Positions 1-11,637 are shown, counted from the first letter of the stretch. The stretch: DNA of 64,000 bases from Budorcas taxicolor (GCF_023091745.1 NC_068933.1:17736001-17800000); one strand, 5' to 3'. Numbers and translations are program-made. Notes: generated from the letters alone by a model not told the origin.

Positions 1-154
1 ATGCTCCAGAACTTAGCATGTAATTTAGAATGTGGATTGCAAAGCTGCTCTATGTACTTTCCTATTGCCCTTAGTCACACTTCTTCCAGTTTAAAAGCAC
101 AGCATCCAGAAAAAAGTCTAGATTCCTAAACACCAGTTAGCATCACCCAGCCTG

Positions 155-165
155 AGAAGGTGCCT
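155..165. repeat. Left target site duplication of BovB copy 1
   Basis: AGAAGGTGCCT here is repeated exactly at 1459-1469, immediately after the BovB tail. The length suits target-primed reverse transcription. Confidence 0.75.
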
Positions 166-1458
166 TCCCTATATTCAGGACTGGAATTGATTATTGCTAA
201 TACAATGCTCAAAATTCTCCAAGCCAGGCTTCAGCAATACGTGAACCGTGAACTTCCAGATGTTCAAACTGGTTTTAGAAAAGGCAGAGGAACCAGAGAT
301 CAAATTGCCAATATCTGCTGGATCATCAAGAAAGCAAGAGAGTTCCAGAAAAACATCTATTTCTGCTTTCTTGACTATGCCAAAGCCTTTGACTGTGTGG
401 ATTACAATAAACTGGAAAATTCTGACAGAGATGGGAATACCAGACCACCTGACCTGCTTCTTGAGAAACCTATATGCAGGTCAGGAAGCAACAGTTAGAA
501 CTGGACATGGAACAACAGACTGATTCCAAATAGGAAAAGGAGTACGTCAAGGCTGTATATTGTCACCCTGCTTATTTAACTTCTATGCAGAGTACATCAT
601 GAGAAACGCTGGACTGGAAGAAACACAAGCTGGAATCAAGATTGCCAGGAGAAATATCAATAACCTCAGATATGTAGATGACACCACCCTTATGGCAGAA
701 AGTGAAGAGGAACTAAAAGCCTTTGATGAAAGCCAAATGGGAGAGTGAAAAAGCAGGCTTAAACCTCAACATTCAAGATCATGGCATCTGGTCCCATCAT
801 TTCATGGGAAATAGATGGGGAAACAGTAGAAACAGTGTCAGACTTTATTTTTCTGGGCTCCAAAATCACTGCAGATGGTGACTGCAGCCATGAAATTAAA
901 AGACGCTTACTTCTTGGAAGGAAAGTTATGACCAAACTAGATAGCATGTTCAAAAGCAGAGATATTACTTTGCCAACAAAGGTCTGTCTCATCAGGGCTA
1001 TGGTTTTTCCAGTAGTCATGTATGGATGTGAGAGTTGGACTGTGAAGAAAGCTGAGCACGGAAGAATTGATGCTTTTGAACTGTGGTGTTGGAGAAGACT
1101 CTTGAGAGTCCCTTGGACTGCAAGGAGATCCAACCAGTCCATCCTAAAGGAGATCAGTCCTGGGTGTTCATTGGAAGGAATGATGCTAAAGCTGAAACTC
1201 CAGTACTCTGGCCACCTCATGCAAAGAGTTGACTCATTGGAAAAGACTCTGATGATGGGAGGGATTGGGGGTAGGAGGAGAAGGGGACGACAGAGGATGA
1301 GATGGCTGGATGGCATCACCAACTTGATGGACATGAATTTGAGTTAACTCCGGGAGCTGGTGATGGACAGGGAGGTCTGGCGTGCTGCAATTCATGGGGT
1401 CGCAAAGAGTAAGACAAGACTGAAAGACTGAACTAAACTGAACTGAATGTAATAGATA
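166..1458 (+). mobile_element. BovB (RTE LINE), 5'-truncated copy 1
   Basis: This 1.3-kb piece holds the reverse transcriptase core to the 3' end of BovB, a non-LTR retrotransposon. It ends in the family tail GAACTGAACTGAATG. An 11-bp direct repeat, AGAAGGTGCCT, flanks it at 155-165 and 1459-1469 and fits a target site duplication, so both ends are set. The first 35 or so bases match BovB only loosely. The endonuclease and the RT N-terminus are missing. The coding frame breaks near 410 and again near 750, so no active protein is possible. Confidence 0.95.
201..748 (+). pseudogene. Broken BovB reverse transcriptase (copy 1)
   Basis: The fragment reads as RT palm and fingers in two frames. Frame one (to about 498) carries GFRKGRGTRDQI and the first catalytic block FLDYAKAFDCVD. 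After a small deletion near 410 the reading moves to a second frame, which carries the catalytic box as YVDD (671-682) where BovB normally has YADD, followed by TTLMAESEEEL. The C-terminal part continues in a separate frame at 781-1347 with GRRRRGRQRMRWLDGI. Frame breaks and the missing N-terminus mark it as dead. Confidence 0.9.
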
Positions 1459-1469
1459 AGAAGGTGCCT

Positions 1470-2619
1470 GAGGCAGTCTTGGGAAGACAGATAAGCTCTC
1501 TCAAAATCCAGAATCTCAGCATAACAGATGAAAGGCGGGAACATAGGCCTGGATCAGAGGTGGAGGTAGTCTCTCAAAATATTTGTTTCATACCAATGAT
1601 TTTCAGTGGTCCATCTGCCACAATATGAGTAAGTATTCCCCACCTGGGGGCCATCTGAAAGCATAATCTTCCCAAATACAATATACAAAGTGTGTACCCA
1701 AGTGGAGGAAAAGGCAGAGGACTATGTGCTCTCTGCATACACATGGTGATTTGCAAGGCTGAAGGGGTGGGGATGATGGGAATATCCTGGGTGACCACTG
1801 AGTTCTTCAGACTAGCTTCTAAAAATTCTATTTTCCAGCTCAGAACTTCCATCCAAGATTTGGCACAACAATTTTGGTTCCCTAAGTTACCTGTTTTCTC
1901 TACGAATGAAGCATTTGCAGCTATCACCAAGTATTCTTTTTAAGAAAAGCATAAATAGGTGTTACAATTTTCAGAAGCTACCCTCCTGAATATTTGAAAA
2001 TCTGAAGACAATCTGAAGCTTTATTCTACTTTGCACTGAATCCTCTGCCCAGAGGCAGGTGATGACTGCAGAGCACCAGATCCAATTTCAAGGGGTACAT
2101 AGGAGATATTAAAAATAATATTTTAAAATTTTATTTCTAATACCTTTCCCCTTATTGTAATATTTCCTTATAGTGTCTTTCCTTATAGCTCCCAATGTCT
2201 ATAAATACAGAATTTATATTTTGATTTTAACATGATTAATTTGTTTCATATTGAAACAGAAAATTTATCTGTTTTACAATATCTTTCCTGTTTCCTTCTT
2301 TCCTTCCTTTTTAAGATTTTCCTTCTTTTTGCTTTTCCTCCCTCCTTTTCATTTCTTTCTGTCAGAGCTACTGATAAGATCAAATAATTTTCCTGATACA
2401 GTATATTCCTGCCAAACACACATAACACTGAGAAACACCCATCAGTCACTAAGTTCACAATTTCGTGGGCCACTTCCATTCTCTCTACTTGGAAATTTAC
2501 TGAAAAGGAATATATATATACTAGTTCTGTAACTGTTCATATTATTTTAAAAAGGATGTAGAAAACAATGATAAAAGTCTAGTCTCTTGACCAGATTCGG
2601 GGTCAGGTTATGTATTTTG
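1470..2619. other. Unassigned AT-rich stretch
   Basis: No gene or clear repeat is visible. A pyrimidine-rich tract of C/T runs lies at about 2284-2362. Open frames here are short and show no known protein motif. Confidence 0.6.
2284..2362. repeat. Polypyrimidine tract
   Basis: Almost unbroken T and C with few purines (CTTTCCTGTTTCCTTCTTTC and onward). Simple low-complexity sequence; it gives rise to spurious open frames on both strands. Confidence 0.8.
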
Positions 2620-2683
2620 GCATAGTAATGCTTTAGCAAAGTAATACTTTAGCATAGTAATATTGCAGCAAAGTAGTGCTCAA
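2620..2683 (+). repeat. Four tandem 16-bp units at a BovB 5' junction
   Basis: Four consecutive 16-bp units can be read: GCATAGTAATGCTTTA, GCAAAGTAATACTTTA, GCATAGTAATATTGCA and GCAAAGTAGTGCTCAA. The last unit is BovB sequence itself (the family reads AGTAAAGTAATGCTCAAAATT here), so the array looks like an expansion of the 5' edge of the following BovB copy. Confidence 0.85.
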
Positions 2684-3930
2684 AATTCTCCAAGCCAGGC
2701 TTCAACAGTACATGAACCGCAAAATTCCAGATGTTCAAGCTGGATTTAGAAAAGGCAGAGGAACCAGAGATCAAATTGTCAACATTTGTTGGATCACCAA
2801 AAAAGCAAGAGAGTTCCAGAGAAACATCTACTTCTGCTTTGTTGACGATGCCAAAAGCTTTGACTGTGTGGATCAAAACAAACTGCGGAAAATTCTTAAA
2901 GAGATGGGAATATCAGACCACCTGACCTGCCTCCTGAGAAATCTGTATGCAGGTCAAGTGGCAACAGTTAGAACTAGACATGGAATAGACAGGTTCCAAA
3001 TAGGAAAAGGAGTACGTCAAGACTATATATTGTCTCCCTGCTTATTTAACTTATATGCAGAGTACATCATCCAAAATTACAGGCTGGATGAAGCACAAGC
3101 TAGAATCAAGGCTGCTGGGAGAAATATCAATAACCTCAGCTACAGACACCTCAGATGATACAACCCTTATGGCAGAAAGTGAAGAAGAACTAAAGAGCCT
3201 CTTGATGAAAGTGAAAGAGGAGAGTGAAAAAGTTGACTTAAAACTCAACATTCAGAAAACTAAGATTATAGCATCTGGTCTCATCACTTCATAGTTAAGT
3301 AGATGGGGAAAGAATGGAAACACTGAGAGACTTTTATTTCTGGGGGGCTCCAAAATCACTGCAGATGGTGACTGCAGCCATAAAATTAAAAGACACTTTT
3401 TCCTTGGAAGAAAAGCTATGATCAACCTAGACAGCATATTAAAAAGCAGAGACATTACTTTACCAATAAACGTCCATCTAGTCAAAGCTATGGTTTTACC
3501 AGTAGTCATGTATAGATGTGAGAACTGGACTATAAGGAAAGCTGAGTGCCAAAGAATTGATGCTTGTGAACTGTGGTGTTGGAGAAGACTCTTGAGAGTC
3601 CCTTGGGCTACAACAAGATCCAATCAGTACATCCTAAAGGAAATCAGTCCTGAATATTCATTGGAAGGACTTACGCTGAAGCTGAAACTCCAGTACTTTG
3701 ACCACCTGATGCAAATAACTGACACACTGGAAAAGGCCCTGATGCTGGGAAAGATTGAAGGCGGGAAGAGCAGGGGACGACAGAGGATGAGATGGTTGGA
3801 TGGCATTACCCACTTGATGGACATGAGTTTGAGTAGGATCCAGAAGTTGGTGATGGACAGGGAAGCCTGGCATGCTGCAGTCCATGGGGTCGCAGAGTCA
3901 GACATGACTGAGTGACTCAACTAAAGTATT
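2668..3930 (+). mobile_element. BovB, 5'-truncated copy 2
   Basis: A BovB fragment from the RT core to the 3' end, closing with GACATGACTGAGTGACTCAAC. It starts at almost the same internal point as copy 1 (TGCTCAAAATTCTCCAAGCC), which hints at a preferred stop for first-strand synthesis or a shared truncated lineage. Many substitutions against its neighbours and several frame breaks indicate an old copy. I see no clear target site duplication. Confidence 0.95.
2676..3294 (+). pseudogene. Broken BovB reverse transcriptase (copy 2)
   Basis: The first frame (2676-3158) carries GFRKGRGTRDQI and FVDDAKSFDCVD, then RQDYILSPCLFNLYAEYI. At the YADD box a short insertion that repeats ACCTCAG (about 3133-3156) splits the motif, so the first frame ends in NINNLSYRHLR and a second frame picks up at SDDTTLMAESEEEL. 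The active-site tyrosine and alanine are therefore lost from the reading frame. Confidence 0.88.
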
Positions 3931-4338
3931 GATTATCCCTCCTTCACTTTTCTGCTACCATAGCGATCCAAGGTAAAAATAATGTTAAATTATAAATTAA
4001 GAGAAAGCCATCCAAGTTCTGATTTTCCTCATGGTGACTAATTTGATGTGCTTTGAGTTTGGATATAGATAGTCTTTCAAAAAGTATCTAGTTTTGTGTA
4101 ATGGTGTTCTAAGCATGTGTTGAGTCTATTCATTGGGTTACCTAGCTTGGTTACCATTTTTTCAGCATTACTGGTTGCTGGGGGAAAGAGTTGGTTTAGA
4201 CCTATGATTTTTTGCCTCCACCAGATAAACCAATTCTTCATTGCCCAAAATTATCTTTTGTAGGTTTATGACATATTTATAGATCAATCAATCAGCACAT
4301 ATTTGTTAAGTGTCTAATGAAGGAAACACATTGTAATA

Positions 4339-4392
4339 GGTACTACATGCTACTATATACATATATATATGTATAGTCCTGCATGTAGTACC
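4339..4392. repeat. Near-perfect 54-bp palindrome
   Basis: The outer arms GGTACTACATGC (4339-4350) and GCATGTAGTACC (4381-4392) are exact 12-bp inverted repeats. Inside them ACTATA (4352-4357) pairs with TATAGT (4372-4377), and the centre is alternating AT. The whole can fold into one long hairpin with a small bulge near 4378-4380. Confidence 0.9.
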
Positions 4393-4440
4393 TGTATATA
4401 CATATATATATATTATATACATTATACATATATGTGTGTA
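4393..4440. repeat. (TA)n-rich microsatellite
   Basis: Alternating TA with some CA and GT steps continues directly from the palindrome and ends in TATGTGTGTA. Confidence 0.8.
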
Positions 4441-5395
4441 AGGAAAACTAAGGAAAAGTGGGCATATATCTATTAAATTGCTGAAATGCTTAAGGAGAAT
4501 GGGAAAATTAAACCAGTGCAGGAATGAATAAGCTAAGTGAAAATGAACAATAAAAGCTTCAGGAATTAAACAGGGAATGAAATTCACTGTAGATTCTGTT
4601 TCTTATGGAGAAATACAGGCTTGATTCATCTTGAAAGATAATTAAGGAATTTTTTGGATTAAAAAAATGGGCCAAATTCATGGTATCTAAGACATATGAG
4701 CAAAGAAAATACATAATCATATTTGAAGGCTGGTAAATGATTACTTGAAATGAAGGCTTTTACTAGGTGGATAGCAAGAGACAAGCTTATTAAATAGGTT
4801 GGTGTGCAGGGCCTCAACTACACTGCCAAGAAATCTATTATAAATGATGAACCACTGAAGTCTTTCAGCAAGAGAATGACAAGATTGAAGCAGGGTTTCC
4901 AGACTGGCTTGGTGACAATGTGCAGTGCACACTGGGAGTTGGGAGACTGGGCTAAATCATCCTCATTGTTTGTCATGCTGTAAACTAGAAAGCTTTGGAA
5001 CGAAAAGTCAAAGTTCCGTTTAGGTATCACCTGATAGTGTGAGAGCTCCCTATCTCACCAGCATGATGTACTCAACAACACAAACTCCTCTTGACAGCAG
5101 AAGTCCGATCAGAAAGGTTTGCCCAAGCTATTCCACCTGTTCACAACTTACCCATCTCTGAATGAGCCGGCCACACCCAGAAAACTAGACAAGAATAGAG
5201 CTGGGCAATTTCAATATATTTTCCTTATGAATTTCACCACTGAGTTACAGGAAGATGTTATATGAAGATTTATAAGGGTTTATGAAGATTTCATACTATG
5301 ATTGGTTCCTCCTGTAGTCAATAGGAGCCAGGTCACTTTATGTGTTTCTCAAACTCATTCCCCTTGACTTTTAAGTAACAATCAATTACATATAT

Positions 5396-5979
5396 CTCTA
5401 AATCACTGCAGATGGTGACTGCAGCCATGAAATTAAAAGATGCTTACTCCTTGGAAGGAAAGTTATGACCAACCTAGATAGCATATTCAAAAGCAGAGAC
5501 GTTACTTTGCCAACTAAGGTCCGTCTAGTCAAGGCTATGGTTTATCCAGTGGTCATGTATGGATGTGAGAGTTGGACTGTGAAGAAGGCTGAGGGCTGAA
5601 GAATTGATGCTTTTAAACTGTGGTGTTGGAGAAGACTCTTGAGAGTCCCTTGGACTGCAAGGAGATCCAACCAGTCCATTCTGAAGGACATCAGTCCTGG
5701 GTGTTCTTTGGAAAGAATGATGCTGAAGCTGAAACTCCAGTACTTTGGCCACCTCATGCGAAGAGTTGACTCATTGGAAAAGACTCTGATGCTGGGAGGG
5801 ATTGGGGGCAGGAGGAGAAGGGGACGACAGAGGATGAGATGGCTGGATGGCATCACCAACTCAATGGACATGAGTTTGAGCAAACTCCGGGAGTTGGACA
5901 GGGAGGCCTGGCGTGCTGCGTTTCATGGGGTCGCAAAGAGTCGGACATGACTGAGCGACTGAACTGAACTGAACTGAAT
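5396..5979 (+). mobile_element. BovB 3' end, copy 3 (first of a tandem pair)
   Basis: The fragment starts at AATCACTGCAGATGGTGACT and runs to GAACTGAACTGAACTGAATG. It holds only the C-terminal part of the BovB protein and the 3' end. A small deletion near 5893 removes the usual GGTGAT before GGACAGGGAGG. The open frame at 5639-5950 is a remnant of the C-terminal domain, not a gene. Confidence 0.95.
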
Positions 5980-6545
5980 GATTGCAGCCATGAAATTAAA
6001 AGACGCTTACTTCTTAGAAGGAAAGTTATGACCAACCTAGTTAGCATATTCAAAAGCAGAGACATTACTTTGCCAACAAAGGCCCGTCTAGTCAAGGCTA
6101 TGGTTTTTCCAGTGGTCATGTATGGATGTGAGAGTTGGACTGTGAAGAAAGCTGAGCACCAAAGAATTAATGCTTTTGAACTATGGTGTTGAAGAAGACT
6201 CTTGAGAGTCCCTTGGACTGCAAGGAGATCCAACCAGTCGATTCTAAAGGAGATCAGTCCTGGGTGCTCTTTGGAAGGCCTGATGCTAAAACTGAAACTC
6301 CAATACTTCGGCCACCTCATGTGAAGAGTTGACTCATTGGAAAAGACTCTGATGCTTGGAAGGATTAGGGGCAGGAGGAGAAGGGGACAACAGAGGATAA
6401 GATGGCTGGATGGCATCACCAACTCGAAGAACATGAGTTTGGGTGAACTCCGGGAGTTGGTGATGGACAGGGAGGCCTGGCGTGCTGCAATTCACGGGGT
6501 CCCAAATAGTCGGACAGGACTGAGCGACTGAACTGAACTGAATGA
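5980..6545 (+). mobile_element. BovB 3' end, copy 4 (second of a tandem pair)
   Basis: A second BovB 3' end in the same direction begins immediately after the tail of copy 3, at ATTGCAGCCATGAAATTAAA. It ends in GAACTGAACTGAATGAATAAA. It has its own differences from copy 3, including in-frame stops (TGGTGTTGAAG near 6185). The arrangement fits either an insertion into the tail of copy 3 or an old tandem duplication. Confidence 0.95.
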
Positions 6546-7803
6546 ATAAAAACCAGTTAAGGCTGCCATTCTTTCAATTAGGTTCTCTATTACTATAAAT
6601 ATGATCCTAGCCTTCTAAGAGTTCATGGACTCACCATTTGGAGATCTGTAAAGTTTGGAGAGATATCAATTTTTAATAGGGACTTTAACAACTGGAATCT
6701 AGTAATATATTTTCTAAAGCATTTTATATTACTAAAAATAATTTAAATCTAGCCTCATTTACATTGGGTTTTGGTTTTTGCTGGTGGGGTTTTGTTTTGG
6801 TTGAAAATTAGAGATCACTGCTGAAGGATGAATTCAGCAGTCTGTAATATTTTATGATCCTTATTTTGAGGCACAAGTCTAACGTGAAGAATTAAATTTT
6901 GAAATAGTTAAAGTTTTAACATTATGAATGTAATAATGGTCTCAACATATGTTTAATTCCAAGGTTTTAATGATAAACTCCCCTGAAAGACTGATTCATT
7001 GGTTGATATGGATTAACCTCTATCTCAAGGATTTTACTATAGCTTCCCCAACATTTACTTGATCATATGTGAAAGATGTTTCAGATGCATTTCTTAGGAA
7101 TTTTTTCTTCTTCTTGCTATTATATGTTCTTTGTACTAATATTAATTATACAAGTGATCCTATTAAATTTGACTAATGATTGTGTTCTAATTTCTTACAT
7201 ATTGCTGAAGGCACATCTGTAATACATTATTCAAAATCCACTGCCCACACTTAACAGTGAACTCATCTTAAATGTGACATGCAATATTCCTATTCATGTT
7301 ACTTGAATCATTTTAATGACATAGTATCATCACTATTGAATCTAAACCACTTGCTGATATTTGATTCTAAGGCATAAAAAACAAAACTACACATGAACAC
7401 AACTAACCAATCAATCATTCGATCGTCACTGATTCCAGCATTTGACACCTAACAATAGAAATGTAATCGTTGTTCCTCAGCCCACTATTCCTGATAATAA
7501 ATGTGAATTCCCTACTTCTTTCTTCTCTTTCTTTCAATGGTAAACATTGTATAGTAGTGTCATTATAAAAAAAAAAGAAGAAAATGCAAAAACATTGGAA
7601 TGATCTGTTGAAATTTTCTGACAGGAGAGAGATTTTAGATGACAAAATGAACAAAAGCATTATTTTGATCATTATTTCTACTAATAATTGAGTACTATAT
7701 TAACTGGTAATTATTTTCTAAACTTGTATCTATTTTAATTTCTTAAATATAGCATATACTGTATGATATTTATCAAGTATCAGATTTTAAATGCTCCTAT
7801 GTG
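6546..7803. other. Unassigned AT-rich stretch
   Basis: No recognisable repeat, exon or motif cluster. Open frames are short and low in complexity. Confidence 0.6.
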
Positions 7804-8262
7804 CAGTTCAGTTCAGTTCAGTCATTCAGTCGTGTCCAATTCTTTGTGACCCCATGAACTACTGCACGCCAGGCCTCCCTGTCCATCACCAACTCCCGGA
7901 GTCCACCCAAACCCATGTCCATTGTGTTGGTGATGCCATCCAACCATCTCATCCTCTGTCGTCCCCTTCTCCTCCTGCCCTCAATCTTTTCCAGCATCAG
8001 GGTCTTTTCCAATGAGCCAGGTCTTCACATGAGGTAGCCAGAGTATTGGAGTTGCAGTTTCAACATCAGTCCTTCCAATGAACACCCAGGACTGATCTCC
8101 TTTAGAATGGACTGGTTGGATCTCCTTGCAGTCCAAGGGACTCTCAAGAGTCTTCTCCAACACCACAGTTCAATAGCATCAATTCTTCTGTGCTCAGCTT
8201 TCTTTATAGTCCAACTCTTTATAGTCCATAGATGACCACTGGAAAAACCATAGCCTTGACAG
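7804..8262 (-). mobile_element. BovB 3' end, copy 5, minus strand
   Basis: Reads as the reverse complement of the BovB 3' end, starting with repeated CAGTT units and GTCGTGTCC. The copy is truncated inside the C-terminal coding part near GACCACTGGAAAAACCATAG. Frames on the minus strand (for example 7818-8012) carry GRRRRGRQRMRWLDGI but are interrupted. Confidence 0.95.
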
Positions 8263-8267
8263 TATAT

Positions 8268-8455
8268 ATTTAATTTTTTTAGTCCTTGCAACAACTCTCT
8301 GGGACAAGCAGTATAATCACTCCCACATTATGAGAAATCTAAGCACTGTGAGATTAGGTAACATGTCCAAGGGTAGTGATCACTAAATAGTTGAGCTAGG
8401 ATTCAGTCAGAGTAAACTTTGGGCTTTAACCTGTGAACTATGTTGACTCTTTACA
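8268..8455 (-). mobile_element. MIR SINE, minus strand
   Basis: Contains the reverse-complement MIR core order: a degraded ATTTTACAGATGAGG-like part, GATTAGGTAACATGTCCAAGG, then GAGCTAGGATTC. Strongly diverged, as expected for this ancient tRNA-derived SINE. It abuts the end of BovB copy 5. Confidence 0.7.
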
Positions 8456-8714
8456 CATTCAAATGGCAATAATTTCTTAATAAAAAACAAACATATAAGT
8501 GAATAAAATCGATAAATAGATATCACTGTGCCATTAGCTCCAGTTTCTCTATTTTCTTTCAATGGGCACGCTTGCTAACTATCTCTTCTTTGAAAAACAC
8601 ATCAAGCAAAATTTAAAAAAAAAACTTGTACTTCAGTTTTTTTCTCACCATCAGACTTGAGTTTTCCTTTAGGATTATTTTGTTTACTTTTATCTAATGT
8701 TTCTTGTTTTGTTT
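8456..8714. other. Unassigned short stretch
   Basis: AT-rich, with short A and T runs and no recognised element. Confidence 0.5.
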
Positions 8715-9176
8715 TTATGTTTATTTGTTTTTTAAATTATTAATTGAGGTAAAATGTACATAACATAAATCTACCATCTTAATCATTTTAACATGTATAG
8801 TTCAGTAGTGGTAAGTAAACTCACACTGCTGTACAATCAATCTCCAGAAAGCTTTTATCTTGCAAAACTAAGACTCTCCGTTTCTCCTTTCCTCCAGCCC
8901 CTGGAACTACCATTCTACTTTCTGTCTCTATGAATTTCACTACCCAATAAACTTCATATGAGTGAGATCATACAGTATTTGTCTTTTTGTGACTGGCTTA
9001 CTTCAACTAGCACAACAGTCTCAATGTACAACAATCCATGTTGTAGCATAATATCAGAATTTCCTCCCTTTTTAAGACTGAAAAATATTCCATTGCATAA
9101 ATATATATTGTATTTTTTAGTCCATTCATTTCTTGATGGACACATGAGTGGCTTCCTATCATTCATTTTTTAAAGA
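8715..9176 (-). mobile_element. L1 3' untranslated end, antisense
   Basis: The sequence follows the classic antisense order of an old L1M-type 3' end: TTGAGGTAAAATGTACATAA, ATCTCCAGAAAGCTTTTATC, CTTTCTGTCTCTATGAATTT, CATACAGTATTTGTC and GAATTTCCTCCCTTTTTAAG. Open frames on both strands here (8954-9173) are by-products of this repeat. Confidence 0.85.
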
Positions 9177-11637
9177 GCTTTTACATTCCATGAGCTTTAG
9201 CTGATACCTGAAAATCTCTTGAAACACAAAATTTTACCTTTAATTGTATGTCCCCAATTTAGAGTCACAATACACTGCATAGTCTGGGGTAAATGAGAAT
9301 TGAGATTTCTCTAATTTGTGGACCTTTAGTAATGGTTTTAAAAGTCAAACATATGCTTTAAGATTTGAAAAAAGAAAAAAAGAAACATGCTACCTTTAGG
9401 ATAGATCATCAGTAATGGTTTGAATTTTCTGTAAATTTAAGCAATATCAAAGAAATCCACATAAACTAATTGATTTCAAGGGATGAAGCTAAACAGGTGG
9501 TAGGAGGGGCTTAAGTTCTAGTTCTATAAATTCTCAAGCTAACTGATCTAGAATAAACACCTAAACATCTACTTTCTAATTTGTTAAAAAGAAGTCTGGA
9601 CTAAAATTTCCCTTTGGCTGTCTTACTTCACGAATTGCCTTTGACCAGTCCCTTGTTCAAAGGGCCCATACATTGAGATTTACAGTGTCTCTCAAGAGTG
9701 CAAAACTCACCAATATCTATTCTCTGAGAGAACAAATTTTGATTGAGCAAAACAAAATTCTAAATCAAGGAGAACCTCTGCAATATAAATTTGCATTCAG
9801 AAAATGAATATATGCAGACAGGAAATATGAGGCAATGATTACAAAATGAAAATCATATGGATACTCCTCAATGGAAAAGGTATGTCCTCCAGCTTGCAAG
9901 AGAGGTAGATTTTCAAGTCCAGCTCCTCAGCTCACCTCTGCTTCTATCAGCACTCCTCTCCCATGAGCTTCCCTTCTTCAGAGGCCACGTACATACATTT
10001 CGGACATGGGCACTGGGTCATAATTTTCTCTGTAATTCTAGACTTTGTTTTCAAAATGGAAATTTTCAAGGGAGCAACTTGAGTGCAGTATGCTTTTGGA
10101 AAGTTCTAAAGGTTAAGTACAGTATCAAGGAATTTTAAAGCCAAGGGACTTCTGAGCTGTTCCAAAATATCTATTCATCATGAGCCTATCATTTGAATCC
10201 AGGGCTCCAAGTATCTATATTGCATATTAAAAGTAATTTCTTTTTCTACCTTTTTTCCCCTAGGACCTAGTCAAAAATCTGTACAGTATTTCCAAAAAAC
10301 ACATTCTAGTTCCTTCTGACATACAGTTTCAGATTTTCATTTGTGTTACACCTTGAAATACAGAGATAATATTTTCAAAATTGAAAACTTGAAAATTTTG
10401 AAGCAGGGACTAAAATCCCTGTTTCCTTAGTCCTGTTTACACCAAGTTCATAACAATACCAGTTTTCATGTGTTGTGTGCACGTCAGCAGTCTTTCTACT
10501 TTGCTTGGTTAACCCAGTTAGATCAAATCTGTAAGAAAGTCAAACCGTCTTGGAAGCAAACACAGAAATGTAGCTGACCCCACGTTTCACATGGACAGAA
10601 GGGTTTCTATGCTTCTTGTAAATTTCTAGCAAATACCTTGTGAGAATCTAATGATTTGGCCTGTGTTTTTGAATCCATCTGTATCACTAAATGTTTAAAT
10701 TTAAATGTTATCATGTGATATTTCAGTACTATAGAATGAAAATTTCATTTCTCAAACAACAAATTGAACCTCAACAAGTTTGACTTTTCTTTGTGCTGCT
10801 TCTTCTGTCTGAAATGACTCCCATTTTCCTCCCTGGATCTCTGTAGTGATCCTTCAAAATCACACTTACAAAAGTAGAAGAATTTAAAATATATTTTAGG
10901 TACATACCGCTAATAAAATCAGCATTACTTTTATTGGAAGTCAGCATTCCCTCAAACCACTTGTATGATGATACAGCATCTGAAATATAATAGGGTAAAA
11001 CACTGTTAAAAAACAAACAAACAAACATGATCAGTGACCAATATGGCAGACAGAATCTCTGTGTCCTTCCTGTCCAAACCAAAATCTCCTTAGAGAGGTC
11101 CCTGCCAACCTAGTGTTGTTTTACCACCAAATACGTGCACAGGCTCTATGGATACTAGCCTGATTATGCAAGGTCTGAAAGAAAAAGCTCCCAAGTTTAA
11201 TAAACATGCATTTGTCTTTGGGGTATAATAGTGAGAAAACCTGCGATAACCGGATTCTATTTTCCAGGGTCCTAAGAATCAAAGATTTTTTTGAAGTCAG
11301 CCTTAGCTTCCTGTGGTGCATTTAAAACAGAGTCCTAATAAATTGGCCCTGGGATAATTCAGTACTTAACTGAACTCCAGGAAATTTCAGTCTATTATAG
11401 ATCTACATCAGCAAGAGAGACCAGGTAAGGCTTTTATAAAACTGGCATTCAAAGAGCTGCAATGCCTTAACAAACTATCTCTATTTTAAAGCCATTGTGA
11501 ATGAAAGCGAGATTATTTCTGTGATTGGTCAAGAGGCTCATGCAGTGCGTTGGTTTTAAGGTCTCCCTATTAGAGGGCGTATTACTTTACATATTTCCCG
11601 GAGAGTGATTTTGCCAATGGATCATCAGAAATTACTT
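9177..11637. other. Unassigned stretch, repeat-poor
   Basis: About 2.4 kb without a recognised ruminant repeat. Three open frames of 66-103 codons (9857-10138 plus, 10771-11082 and 11121-11321 minus) show no family motif and no flanking splice pattern that I would defend. A (CAAA)n-like run sits at 11012-11027. Confidence 0.5.

Larger units (their letters stand above)
3931..5395. other. Unassigned stretch with an AT-rich palindrome
   Basis: No gene is visible. It contains the palindrome at 4339-4392 and the TA-rich run after it. The sequence ATCAATCAATCAGCACATATTTG near 4286 resembles a start common in old mammalian repeats, but it is too short to name. The rest shows no recognised element. 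Confidence 0.55.

Noticed and set aside
759..1334. 191-codon open frame on the minus strand
   Set aside because: It is exactly antisense to the BovB C-terminal region and recurs with the same peptide (SHLILCRPLLLLPPIPPSI) at every BovB copy, so it is a repeat artefact.
5853..6434. 193-codon open frame on the minus strand
   Set aside because: Antisense BovB again, running across the junction of the two tandem copies.
5396..6545. CRISPR-like repeats
   Set aside because: The repeated units are 560-bp BovB ends, and the host is a mammal.
9857..10138. 93-codon frame as a coding exon
   Set aside because: No motif, no conservation evidence and no clear splice context.
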